Part shown: positions 15,874 through 23,164 of the stretch, piece after piece
How the letters are laid out: every line of letters begins with the position of its first letter
Position numbering within the stretch: the first letter of the stretch is position 1
Source of the DNA: JBBDXI01 sp040902425
GTDB lineage: Bacteria; Planctomycetota; Phycisphaerae; Phycisphaerales; UBA1924
NCBI GenBank assembly: GCA_040902425.1
Contig: JBBDXI010000019.1
Span: forward strand, 1 to 46,905
Reading direction: 5' to 3'
Length of the DNA: 46,905 nucleotides
Notes under the pieces: generated by a model
Database searches by the model: none
Seen by the model: only the letters and a program-made list of their open reading frames with translations
What the model was told of the DNA's origin: nothing
Translations under genes and position numbers: made by a program

Positions 15874-16674
15874 ATGAAGGGCCGTCGACGCCGGATGCGC
15901 AGTGTGTCGACGATTCTCCTGCATGCAGCGCAGTTGACAGTCCTCGGATTGCTGACGACCGTCGCCGTGGCATGGGGCCTCGCCCTCCGAACCCTGGACC
16001 GGGTTCCGCCGCACGAGCTGGCCGTCGCCACCACGCCTCAGGTGGCGTTGGGCGTCTACTCGTGGCGAGCCTTCGGTGCCGACCGCCGCACGATCGGTGT
16101 GACCAGGCTTTCGCTCGCGGGCAACTGGCCGCCAGGATCCATCGCTCGTCTCGTAAGCCAAGAGGTGAGCAACGCGTCCCAGCGCGAGCCGTTCGTGGGG
16201 CACTTCCCCGCGTGGTGGGGGCCCACCCCGGACCGAACGCTTAATGATCCGCAGCTGTTGTGGGCGGGCAGCGTCCAGGATGCCCGCGGATGGCCGTTCC
16301 TCGCGCTGCAGTGCGAGTGGCCCATCGTGACCGGCCTCCGCTCAGGCTCCGCGCCCGGGTTACGGCGTGGAGAAAGGCAGCGACCCGGCGCTCTGCGCTG
16401 GGGCATTGCGCTCCCGGATATGCCGCTCTCGGGTGAGGTCCTCGCCTGCCGGGCGCTGCCCCTCCGCCCGGTCTGGTCGGGGCTGCTCGCCAACACCGTG
16501 ATCTTCGGATCGGCGTGGGGTCTGATAGCGCTGGGAGTCGCCCGCGCCGTACAGGCACGGCGACGAGCCCGCGGGCTCTGCGGTCGATGCGGCTACTCCC
16601 GCGCCGGCCTCGGCGAGAACTCCCCCTGTCCCGAGTGTGGCCGCACGACCCCGCGCGGTAGGCTGCGGCCATGA
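15874..16674 (+). CDS. array paralog 3: larger two-helix membrane protein with C-terminal zinc ribbon
   Basis: A 266-aa member with the longest loop. Start MKGRRRRMRSVS; helix 1 (LTVLGLLTTVAVAWGLAL); about 175 outside residues with several Trp (HFPAWWGPTPDRT, EWPIVTGLRSG); helix 2 (LLANTVIFGSAWGLIALGVA); RRRARG; ribbon LCGRCGYSRAGL / SPCPECGR with a full CxxC pair. Compared with other copies the tail is read in a shifted frame (TTPRGRLRP), so its stop TGA overlaps the ATG at 16671. That implies a one-base deletion near the end. Function unknown. Confidence 0.65.
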   Translation: MKGRRRRMRSVSTILLHAAQLTVLGLLTTVAVAWGLALRTLDRVPPHELAVATTPQVALGVYSWRAFGADRRTIGVTRLSLAGNWPPGSIARLVSQEVSNASQREPFVGHFPAWWGPTPDRTLNDPQLLWAGSVQDARGWPFLALQCEWPIVTGLRSGSAPGLRRGERQRPGALRWGIALPDMPLSGEVLACRALPLRPVWSGLLANTVIFGSAWGLIALGVARAVQARRRARGLCGRCGYSRAGLGENSPCPECGRTTPRGRLRP

Positions 16675-16693
16675 AGGGGCGCCGACGCCGACG

Positions 16694-17198
16694 ATGCTGC
16701 GCGGGGGGAAGTGGGCGGCCTTGGCGTCAGCCGTGGTTCTGCTGATCGCTTGGCTCGCAAGCGGCTGGTTCTCGGTCAGACTCGTGTCAACCCACGGGAC
16801 ATTCGCACGCGCGTTTGTGATCGGCGGTGGCGTGCTGACGATGACCACCGTGGATACGCGCGAGTTTGTCGAGTCCCGAGGAGGTGCCCATGCTGCGTTG
16901 CCTCGACGAACAGAGTGGAGCGTGTGGACCCGCGGCCGGCCGCAATGGGAATGGGTTCCGCACGTCGACCTCCATCCATCGCCAATCCGCCAATTCTCCG
17001 GGCCCACTCCTCTCACCCCGCTGATCGTTCCCCTGTGGCTGCCCCTTCTTGCAACCGCGTCAGCCACCGCCGGGCTCTGTGTGGAAGGACCGTGCCTTAC
17101 CCCCCGACCACTGCCCCTGCGGCTACTCCCGCGACGGCCTCGCCGAGAGCGCCCCCTGCCCCGAGTGCGGAGCGGTGACACACGGGCGGCCGTCGTGA
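16694..17198 (+). pseudogene. array paralog 4, frameshifted
   Basis: The family start ATGAAGGGGCGCCGACG at 16671 leads out of frame after two extra bases near 16690. The open frame resumes at ATG 16694 (MLRGGKWAALASAVVLLIAW), giving helix 1 and a loop (FSVRLVSTHGTFARAFVIGG). Helix 2 is LIVPLWLPLLATASATAG. The ribbon (HCPCGYSRDGL / APCPECG) is in another frame and ends at TGA 17196-17198. The break falls at CTCTGTGTGG (17075-17083), a short TG repeat; reading one base later gives WKDRALPPDHCPCG as in the intact copies. Either a true frameshift, a slippage site, or an assembly error. Confidence 0.6.
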
Positions 17199-17568
17199 AT
17201 CGCCTGGTACTCTGGTTTCGGCTCGCCACCGCATCCATGCTGTGCGGCGCCGGACTCTGGTCGCTCTTTCTCGCGCTGCACAACTGGTGGCTATCCAACG
17301 GCCCGCCCACGCCCGGTGCCACGCCGTACCGCTCGTGGGGGTGGCAGCTCTGCGGGCTGTCGGTCTCGTTGCTTGCCGCCGGGGTCGCCGTGGTGTCATG
17401 GGGGTGTACGCGTACCGCCGGTCAACCCGTCGCAAGACGGGTGAGGGCCTCGCCTGCGGCTACTCCCGCGCCGGTCTCGCCGAGAACTCCCCCTGCCCCG
17501 AGTGCGGCGACAAGCCCGGCGCGATAGCGACAGCCTCAGGGAGTGCCCGGTCAGCTGTGCATGAGTAG
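17195..17568 (+). pseudogene. array paralog 5, frameshifted and lacking the first ribbon cysteine
   Basis: GTG 17195 overlaps the previous stop and opens a frame with helix 1 (LATASMLCGAGLWSLFLAL), a short loop (HNWWLSNGPPTPGATPYRSW) and helix 2 (LCGLSVSLLAAGVAVVSW). At a G5 tract (17400-17404) the frame shifts; one more G would join it to YRRSTRRKTGEGLACGYS and SPCPECGDK. The first CxC of the ribbon is reduced to a single Cys, which suggests loss of 5 to 6 bases there too. Ends at TAG 17566-17568. Confidence 0.55.
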
Positions 17569-17577
17569 GCTTCGCTC

Positions 17578-18138
17578 GTGAGGCGGCCCTGGTACACGGT
17601 CCCCGCGGCGGTTGGTGCATGGGTCGGTGCTGTCGCGTGCGCGGCGCTGGTGCTCGCGTGGGTGCTGAGTGGGTGGTGGCTCGTGCACTTCGAGTGGATT
17701 GAACGAGGAAGTTCAAAGTGGCGCGTGGTCGGGATTGAAAGCGGCCGGCTCCACCTCCGCGCAGAGTTCATCGAGTTGTTGGGCCCCGTGCGAGCGGGGG
17801 AAAGTACCCAGAGCATTTTCGTGGAAACGAGGCGCCTCAGCACGCCTCCTCAATGGCTCTTGTGGTTTCACTACGACTCCTACAGCAAGTTCCCCGGGCA
17901 CACGTTCTCGCGGCGGCTGGACACCCCGCTTTGGGTACCTCTACTTGTCTTGGGATCGATCACCTTCGGTCTGCGGAAGCTCCGCCACCGCGCCCGCCCA
18001 GGCCACTGCCTCTGCGGCTACGCCCTCAGTGGCCTCGCCGAAAACTCCCCCTGCCCCGAGTGCGGCCGCCTCACCCCTGCGCAGCCGGCCCCTGCCCGTA
18101 CACCTCCACGCACCGCCCCGCCACCACCGGCCATGTGA
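17578..18138 (+). CDS. array paralog 6: two-helix membrane protein with C-terminal zinc ribbon
   Basis: A 186-aa intact member starting at GTG 17578: MRRPWYTV, helix 1 (AWVGAVACAALVLAWVLSG), a loop of about 100 residues (WWLVHFEWIERGSSKWRVVG), helix 2 (LWVPLLVLGSITFGL), RKLRHRARPG, then ribbon HCLCGYALSGL / SPCPECGRL. The last 25 residues are Pro/Ala-rich and arise where the frame runs 68 bp into the 3' end of the convergent glycosyltransferase gene, so the family stop codon has been lost. Function unknown. Confidence 0.65.
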   Translation: MRRPWYTVPAAVGAWVGAVACAALVLAWVLSGWWLVHFEWIERGSSKWRVVGIESGRLHLRAEFIELLGPVRAGESTQSIFVETRRLSTPPQWLLWFHYDSYSKFPGHTFSRRLDTPLWVPLLVLGSITFGLRKLRHRARPGHCLCGYALSGLAENSPCPECGRLTPAQPAPARTPPRTAPPPPAM

Positions 18139-19282
18139 ACCGCTCCCGCACCAGCGCCCGCCCCGCGGCCCCCATCCGCTCCCGCGCCCCCGCATCCGAC
18201 ATCACCGCCCGCAGCGCCCCCGCGATCGCCCCCGCCTCCCGCGCCGTCTCGATCCCCGCGCCCACCTCGCTCACCTCCGGAAAGTGGCACTCCCGCGAGA
18301 TCACCACCGGCACCCCGCGCGCCAGCGCCTCCACGATCGCCATCGAGAACCCCTCGTGCTCGCTCGGCAGCGCGAACACCCCCGCCCCCGCCAGCAGCGC
18401 ACCCTTCTCCTTCCCATAGACCGCACCCGGAACGTGGAACCGCCCCGCCAGCCCCAGCCGCTCCACCCGCGCCCGCAGCGCCGGCCCCACGCCGAAATCC
18501 GGCCCCGCGGCCACCAGGTGCCACTCCGGAAACTCGCCCGCGACGGCCGCGAACGCATCCGCCAGCAGGTCCAGCCCCTTCGCCTTGTGCAGCCGCGACA
18601 GGAAGAGGATGTACGGATGCCCCGCGGCCGCCGCCAGCGACCCGGGCAGCACGCCCGCCGAACTCCCCGCCCCCCCCGCGCCCGCGGCGCCACCCGCACG
18701 CTTCTCCAACTCCTCCGGAAACACCCCGCTCGGGATGATCCGCACCGGCGCCCGCAGCCCCAGCGGCCGGATGTTCTCCGCCTCATCCGCGTTCAGCGCC
18801 TGCACCGCGCGCGCCCGGTCCAGCATCCGCCGGTACACCAGCGCCAGCGCCACCCGCTTCTTGAGCGACCGCCGCCCCAGCGCCCACGACCCCAGCATCC
18901 CCGCCGGCCGCACCACGTACGGAATCCCCGCCCGCCGCGCCGCCCGCGCCGCCACCACCAGCATCGGCTCCCACACCCCGTGCAGGTGCACCGCCTCCGC
19001 CCGCCCGACGATCGACGGCAGCCGCCGCCGCGAGATCGTCCCCACCAGCCGCTCCGCCCGCGTCGCATCCGGCAGCCAGTGGACCCCGACCGCCCGGCTC
19101 CCCGGCGTCTCCGCCAGCGCCCGCTCCGCCGGCTCGTACGTGTCCGCCGCGTGGTACCGCCGGAACGTCGCGATCGAGACCTTGTGCCCCAGCGCCGCCT
19201 GCGCCGCCGCCAGCCGAGCCGCCACCGCCGGCGGCCCCCCGTGCCGCGGGTCCAGCGTGCAGATGACGTGCAGGATCCTCAT
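18071..19282 (-). CDS. glycosyltransferase family 4 (paralog A)
   Basis: A 403-aa GT-B glycosyltransferase. It starts MRILHVICTLDPRHGGPPAV, the usual acceptor-side strand and loop. HLHGVWEPMLVVAARAARRA lies near residue 90, and the donor domain has PYILFLSRLHKAKGLDLLAD and EX7E in EGFSMAIVE. It is closely related to the gene at 20574, sharing LAAAQAALGH, SGVFPEE, AGPDFG and ALPSEHE. An Ala/Gly-rich insert follows GVFPEELEKR. ATG 19282 was chosen because upstream residues in the open frame fall in repeat DNA. It would add one sugar to the lipid-linked glycan; the donor is unknown. Confidence 0.92.
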   Translation of the reverse strand: MRILHVICTLDPRHGGPPAVAARLAAAQAALGHKVSIATFRRYHAADTYEPAERALAETPGSRAVGVHWLPDATRAERLVGTISRRRLPSIVGRAEAVHLHGVWEPMLVVAARAARRAGIPYVVRPAGMLGSWALGRRSLKKRVALALVYRRMLDRARAVQALNADEAENIRPLGLRAPVRIIPSGVFPEELEKRAGGAAGAGGAGSSAGVLPGSLAAAAGHPYILFLSRLHKAKGLDLLADAFAAVAGEFPEWHLVAAGPDFGVGPALRARVERLGLAGRFHVPGAVYGKEKGALLAGAGVFALPSEHEGFSMAIVEALARGVPVVISRECHFPEVSEVGAGIETAREAGAIAGALRAVMSDAGARERMGAAGRALVRERFTWPVVAGRCVEVYGQGPAAQG

Positions 19283-19336
19283 CGCATGGCAGCTCGATCC
19301 AAGCCAGCCGCAGATGAACCCAGAAGCCCCCAGACA

Positions 19337-19375
19337 GCAAGACGCCATCTGGGCCCATCTGGGCCATCTGTGGCT
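19337..19375. repeat. short tandem repeat (CATCTGGGCC type)
   Basis: The spacer between the GT4 and epimerase genes (19283-19421) holds CATCTGGGCCCATCTGGG followed by CCATCTGTGG, about two and a half copies of a 10-11 bp unit, in an AT-richer stretch. No gene was seen. Confidence 0.5.
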
Positions 19376-19421
19376 CTCTTCTTTGCTTTCTTCTACACAG
19401 GAGCCAGATGTGAGATCGGTC

Positions 19422-20396
19422 CTACCGAACCGTCGCCTCCAGCCCCTCCGCCAGCCCGACCACCGGCCGGTACCCCAGGAGCGCCTCCGCCGCGGAGATA
19501 TCCGCCACCGAGTGCGGCACATCCCCCGCCCGCTCCGGCCCGAACGCCGGCTCCACATCCTCCCCCAGCGCCCGCGCCATCTGCGACAGCAGCTCCAGCA
19601 AGCTCGTCCGCACCCCCGTCCCGATGTTCACCACCTCGCCCGCCAGCGGCCGCTCGCTTGTCGCCGCCAGCAGGTTCGCCAGCACCACGTTGTCCACGTG
19701 CGTGAAGTCCCGCGACTGCATCCCATCCCCGAAAATCGTCGGCCGCCGCCCCGCCCCCCCTCCCCGCAGCGCCTTCAGGAACGCCGACACCACCGCCGCG
19801 TACGGCGAGTCGGGGTTCTGCCGCGCCCCGAAGATGTTGAAGTACCGCAGGCTCACCGTGCTCATCCCGTAGCACCGGCTGAATGACCGCAGCAGCAGCT
19901 CCCCCGCCACCTTGCTCATCGCGTACGGCGAGCACGGGTCCGGCGGGTCCGCCTCGGGGCTGGGCAGGCGGGGGGTGTCGCCGCTCGCCGCCGCCGAGGC
20001 CGCGAACATCACCCGCCCCACCCCCGCCTCCCGCGCCGCCGAGAGCACCCGCTCCGTCCCCACCACGTTCACCCGCACGCACTCCTCCGGCCGCTCCACG
20101 CTGAGCGGCACCGACACCATCGCCGCCTGGTGGAAGGCCCACCGGCACCCCGCGGCCGCGCGGCGCAGGGCGGCCTCGTCGAGGATCGACGCCTCGATGA
20201 GCTCGGTCCGCGCGGGCAGGTTCTCGCGGAAGCCGCCGGAGAGGTCGTCGAGGATGACGACGCGGGCGCCGAGGCCATCCAGCGCGTGGGCGAGGTGGGA
20301 GCCGATGAACCCGGCGCCGCCGGTGATGAGGGCGCGCTGGCCGGCCACGCGGGGCCGGAACTGCGCGAGGGCCTGGGTGAGCGTCGGCGTGGGCAT
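19422..20396 (-). CDS. NAD-dependent epimerase, UDP-glucose/UDP-GlcNAc 4-epimerase-like
   Basis: A 324-aa extended short-chain dehydrogenase. Seen: NAD-binding TGGAGFIGSHLAHAL near residue 25, ILDDLSGGFREN, HQAAMVSVPLSV, Tyr157/Lys161 in YAMSK, and RYFNIFGARQNPDSPYAAVV, a pattern typical of WbpP/Gne-like C4-epimerases. The usual SSS before the active-site loop is AASAAASG. It would supply UDP-galactose or UDP-GalNAc type donors to the neighbouring transferases. ATG 20396 gives a short N-terminal extension before the Rossmann fold. It is read in the same direction as GT4 paralog A, 139 bp upstream of it. Confidence 0.88.
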   Translation of the reverse strand: MPTPTLTQALAQFRPRVAGQRALITGGAGFIGSHLAHALDGLGARVVILDDLSGGFRENLPARTELIEASILDEAALRRAAAGCRWAFHQAAMVSVPLSVERPEECVRVNVVGTERVLSAAREAGVGRVMFAASAAASGDTPRLPSPEADPPDPCSPYAMSKVAGELLLRSFSRCYGMSTVSLRYFNIFGARQNPDSPYAAVVSAFLKALRGGGAGRRPTIFGDGMQSRDFTHVDNVVLANLLAATSERPLAGEVVNIGTGVRTSLLELLSQMARALGEDVEPAFGPERAGDVPHSVADISAAEALLGYRPVVGLAEGLEATVR

Positions 20397-20476
20397 CGGG
20401 GAGAGGGGGGAGGGGGGGGCGGGCCGATGATAGTCGGCGGCCGCGTACGCTTCGGCCCCCACGCCTTGGCGGGCAC

Positions 20477-20568
20477 GGGTGGCATGGGCAAGCCGCTCCG
20501 GGCTTGCCCGTGCGACTGCCCCGGCCGCACGCCACGCACGGGCAAGCGAAGACGCTCGCCCATGCCAC
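20477..20568. repeat. palindromic repeat pair (GGGCAAGC family)
   Basis: Two hairpins, GGGCAAGCC/GGCTTGCCC (20486-20509) and GGGCAAGCG/CGCTCGCCC (about 20540-20560), lie in opposite orientation and together form a larger near-palindrome starting GGGTGGCATGGGC and ending GCCCATGCCACCC. The same unit recurs at 37691-37730 and 45890-45930. The right end reaches within 6 bp of the next start codon. Confidence 0.8.
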
Positions 20569-20573
20569 CCCCG

Positions 20574-21749
20574 ATGAACATTCTCCACATCATCACCGAC
20601 CTCGACCCCTCCGGCGGCGGGCCGCCGCTGGTCGCCTCGCGCCTCGCCGCGGCGCAGGCGGCGCTGGGGCATGGGGTGCGCGTGCTGTGCTACGCGTCGC
20701 CGGCCGCCGCGGAGCGGGCGCGGGGCGACCTGGCGCGGCTCCCCGGCGGGGCGGGCGTCGAGGTGCGCACGCTGGCCCCGGGCGGGCGGGGCGAGCGGCT
20801 GACCACGCGCCGGGCCCGCGCGGCCGTGGCCGAGATGCTCGGCTGGTTCGACGTGGCGCACCTGCACGGCGCGTGGGAGCCGATCCTGCGGGGCGCCTCG
20901 GTGGTGGCGCGCCGGCACGGCTCGCCGTACGTGGTCGCGCCCCACGGCATGCTCGACCCCTGGGCCCTGCGGCAGAAGGCGCTGAAGAAGCGGGCGGCGA
21001 TGGCCCTGGGGTACGGCTCGATGATCCGGGGCGCGGCGTTCCTGCACGCCATGTCGGGTTACGAGGCGGCATGCCTCCGCGACGGCCGGTTCGACCCGCG
21101 CGTCGAGGTCATCCCCTGCGGGGTCTTCCCCGAGGAGTTCGAGCCGCGCCCGGGGCGCGGGGCGGTCGATGCCCGCCATCCGCAGCTCGGGGGCGCACCG
21201 TACATCCTGTTCCTCGCCCGCCTCCACCCGGTCAAGGGCCTCGACCTCCTCGCCGCGGCGTTCGCGGAGGTCCAGCGGCGGTTCCCGGATGTGCACGTCG
21301 TCGTGGCCGGGCCGGACTTCGGCGCCGGCCCCACCCTGCGCGAACAGGTGGCAGCCCTGGGCATCGGGTCGCGGTTCCACCTCGTCGGCGCGGTCCACGG
21401 CCCCGACAAGGCCGCGCTCTTCGCGCACGCCGCCCTCTTCACGCTCCCCAGCGAGCACGAGAGCTTCGGCATGTCCATCGCCGAGGCGATGGCCTGCGGC
21501 CTCCCGGTCGTCATCTCCGAGGAGTGCCACTTCCCCGACGTAGCCAGCGCGGGGGCGGGGATCATCGTGAAGCGCACGGCCGCCGACCTCGCCCGGGGTC
21601 TGGCCTCGGTCCTTGCGGACCCCGCCCGCGCCCGCGGGATGGGGGACGCCGGCCGTCGGCTCATCGCGGAGAAGTACACGTGGCCGCGGGTGGCGGCGCG
21701 GTCGGTCCAGGCGTACGAGGCGGCGGGGGTCGGCGGGAGAACGCGGTAG
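20574..21749 (+). CDS. glycosyltransferase family 4 (paralog B)
   Basis: A 391-aa GT-B glycosyltransferase starting MNILHIITDLDPSGGGPPLV. Seen: HLHGAWEPILRGASVVARRH, VVAPHGMLDPWAL, the donor domain PYILFLARLHPVKGLDLLAA, AGPDFGAGPTL, and EX7E in ESFGMSIAE. It is a close paralog of the gene at 18071-19282, and the two flank the 4-epimerase gene in opposite orientation. ATG 20574 gives the family N-terminus; ATG 20562 lies inside the palindromic repeat. The donor and acceptor sugars are not known. Confidence 0.92.
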   Translation: MNILHIITDLDPSGGGPPLVASRLAAAQAALGHGVRVLCYASPAAAERARGDLARLPGGAGVEVRTLAPGGRGERLTTRRARAAVAEMLGWFDVAHLHGAWEPILRGASVVARRHGSPYVVAPHGMLDPWALRQKALKKRAAMALGYGSMIRGAAFLHAMSGYEAACLRDGRFDPRVEVIPCGVFPEEFEPRPGRGAVDARHPQLGGAPYILFLARLHPVKGLDLLAAAFAEVQRRFPDVHVVVAGPDFGAGPTLREQVAALGIGSRFHLVGAVHGPDKAALFAHAALFTLPSEHESFGMSIAEAMACGLPVVISEECHFPDVASAGAGIIVKRTAADLARGLASVLADPARARGMGDAGRRLIAEKYTWPRVAARSVQAYEAAGVGGRTR

Positions 21750-21751
21750 GG

Positions 21752-21860
21752 CAGAGTGCGCGCAGAGCCCGCGGAGGCGCAGAGAGAGCGCCGACGTCAG
21801 CAGCCTTCCCCCGCGTCTTCCGCTGCGAGCTCCGCGCCTCCGCGCGAGCTCCTTGGAGGA
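21752..21860. repeat. imperfect inverted repeat between convergent genes
   Basis: Arms rich in GCGCAGAGCCCGCGGAGGCG and CTCCGCGCCTCCGCGCGAGC face each other between the stops of the GT4 and acetyltransferase genes. It resembles the inverted repeat at 39087-39191. It may act as a two-way terminator, although it has no T-tract. Confidence 0.5.
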
Positions 21861-22484
21861 CTACCCGCGTTCCGGCGCCTCCATCGGCGGCCTCTCGCGG
21901 ACCGCCCGCGCCGGGCTCCCCGCGTAGATGGTCCACGGCTCCAGGTCCCGGAACGCCGCCCCCCGAGCCCCCAGGATCGCCCCGTTCCCCACCGTCACCC
22001 CCGGCCCCACGAACCCCTCGGCCGCGATCCACACGTCGTCGCCGATGGTAATCGGCGGTCGGAGAAGGGGCATGTTCCACCGGGTGTAGTCGTGTGTGCC
22101 GGCGCAGAGGTGGGCCCACTGGCTGATGCTGACCCGCCTTCCGATGGAAGTTGGCCCCAGATTGTAGATGATCGCGAAATCGCCTATTGAAGAATAGTCG
22201 CCGACCGAGAGGAGCCACGGCACTTCAATCCGGGCGGTAGGCCGGATCACCACCTGTCGGCCCAGGCGCGCGCCGAAAGCTCGCAGCAGCATCCGGCGCC
22301 ACCCGTACCAGTTGTGCCAGCTCCAGCGGAAGAGTGAGCCGCGCACGATCATCCATAAGGCCCTCATCGCCTTTTCCCGCGTTGTCCAGGGGCTGATCTG
22401 GGCCGCGGCGAAAGCCCGGTCCCGCAGGCTCTCTGCATCCGGAGGCGGCCCCGGCGGCTGTGGAGTGTGCCCCACGCGGCTCAT
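21861..22484 (-). CDS. WcaF-type O-acetyltransferase (left-handed beta helix)
   Basis: A 207-aa acyltransferase. After a helical N-terminal part (RALWMIVRGSLFRWSWHNWY) come hexapeptide repeats: IRPTARIEVPWLLSVGDYSS, IGDFAIIYNLG, IGRRVSISQWAHLC, then GTHDYTRWNMPLLRPPITIG with the catalytic-type His, and DVWIAAEGFVGPGVTVGNGA. It would transfer acetyl from acetyl-CoA to a sugar hydroxyl in the glycan. It is the last gene of a five-gene minus-strand run (26622 to 21861); its start is 11 bp from the methyltransferase stop. Confidence 0.88.
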   Translation of the reverse strand: MSRVGHTPQPPGPPPDAESLRDRAFAAAQISPWTTREKAMRALWMIVRGSLFRWSWHNWYGWRRMLLRAFGARLGRQVVIRPTARIEVPWLLSVGDYSSIGDFAIIYNLGPTSIGRRVSISQWAHLCAGTHDYTRWNMPLLRPPITIGDDVWIAAEGFVGPGVTVGNGAILGARGAAFRDLEPWTIYAGSPARAVRERPPMEAPERG

Positions 22485-22494
22485 GGTGTACGCC

Positions 22495-23124
22495 TCATCG
22501 CGGACGCTCCGCGCGGACGAGCATGCTCTTCCACAGCAGCGGCACTCGGCCGGCCCCCGCGAACACCATGTTCACGAACCCGACATCGGCCAGCAGCCGC
22601 CGCAGCGTGCTGCGGCTGAAGAACTTGATGTGCTGCCCCTCGCGCAGGGCCTCCCAGTGCCGGTCCCATCCCCCCGCGAGCGAGATCGCCAGGTTCTTCA
22701 CGTAGCCGTGATACGGCGTAGAGCAGACCAACCGGCCGCCGGGCGCCAGCGCGTTGAAGCAGCAGCGCGCCCAGGCGTGCGGGTCATAGAGGTGCTCCAC
22801 TACTTCGGTGCTCGAGACGATATCGAATGGCGACTCGCCTAGACGCGCGGGAACGTCCGGGGCGATCTCCAGCACCTCGAAACGGGCAGCCGGGTACGTC
22901 CGCCGGGCAATCCCGATCCCCACATCTGAGACATCAACGCCCACCCCGGCGCTGCACCCCCACGCCAGGTACTGACCGACGTTGTACCCGTTCCCGCACC
23001 CTACATCGAGCACGCGCTTCCCCGGCCCGGGCTCCGCGAGGCGCCTGAGCACGGGAAGAATATAGCGGTGGCTCGGTTCCGGGGCCGTCGACTTCCAGCC
23101 AAACTCGGGGACGCTGTGCGACAT
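22495..23124 (-). CDS. SAM-dependent methyltransferase
   Basis: A 209-aa class I methyltransferase of the UbiG/Methyltransf_11/23 kind. Motif I is VLDVGCGNGYNVGQYLAWGC near residue 38, followed by GVDVSDVG, FDIVSSTEVVEHLYDP and LAPGGRLVCSTPYHGY. ATG 23124 was chosen because AGGAG sits 6 bp upstream; a longer frame exists but has no similarity. In this operon it probably methylates a sugar or a lipid-linked intermediate. It lies between a GT2 gene and the acetyltransferase gene. Confidence 0.88.
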   Translation of the reverse strand: MSHSVPEFGWKSTAPEPSHRYILPVLRRLAEPGPGKRVLDVGCGNGYNVGQYLAWGCSAGVGVDVSDVGIGIARRTYPAARFEVLEIAPDVPARLGESPFDIVSSTEVVEHLYDPHAWARCCFNALAPGGRLVCSTPYHGYVKNLAISLAGGWDRHWEALREGQHIKFFSRSTLRRLLADVGFVNMVFAGAGRVPLLWKSMLVRAERPR

Positions 23125-23164
23125 GGTGCTCCTTGAAGGACCCTCGGGGGCATCCCGACCCAGC

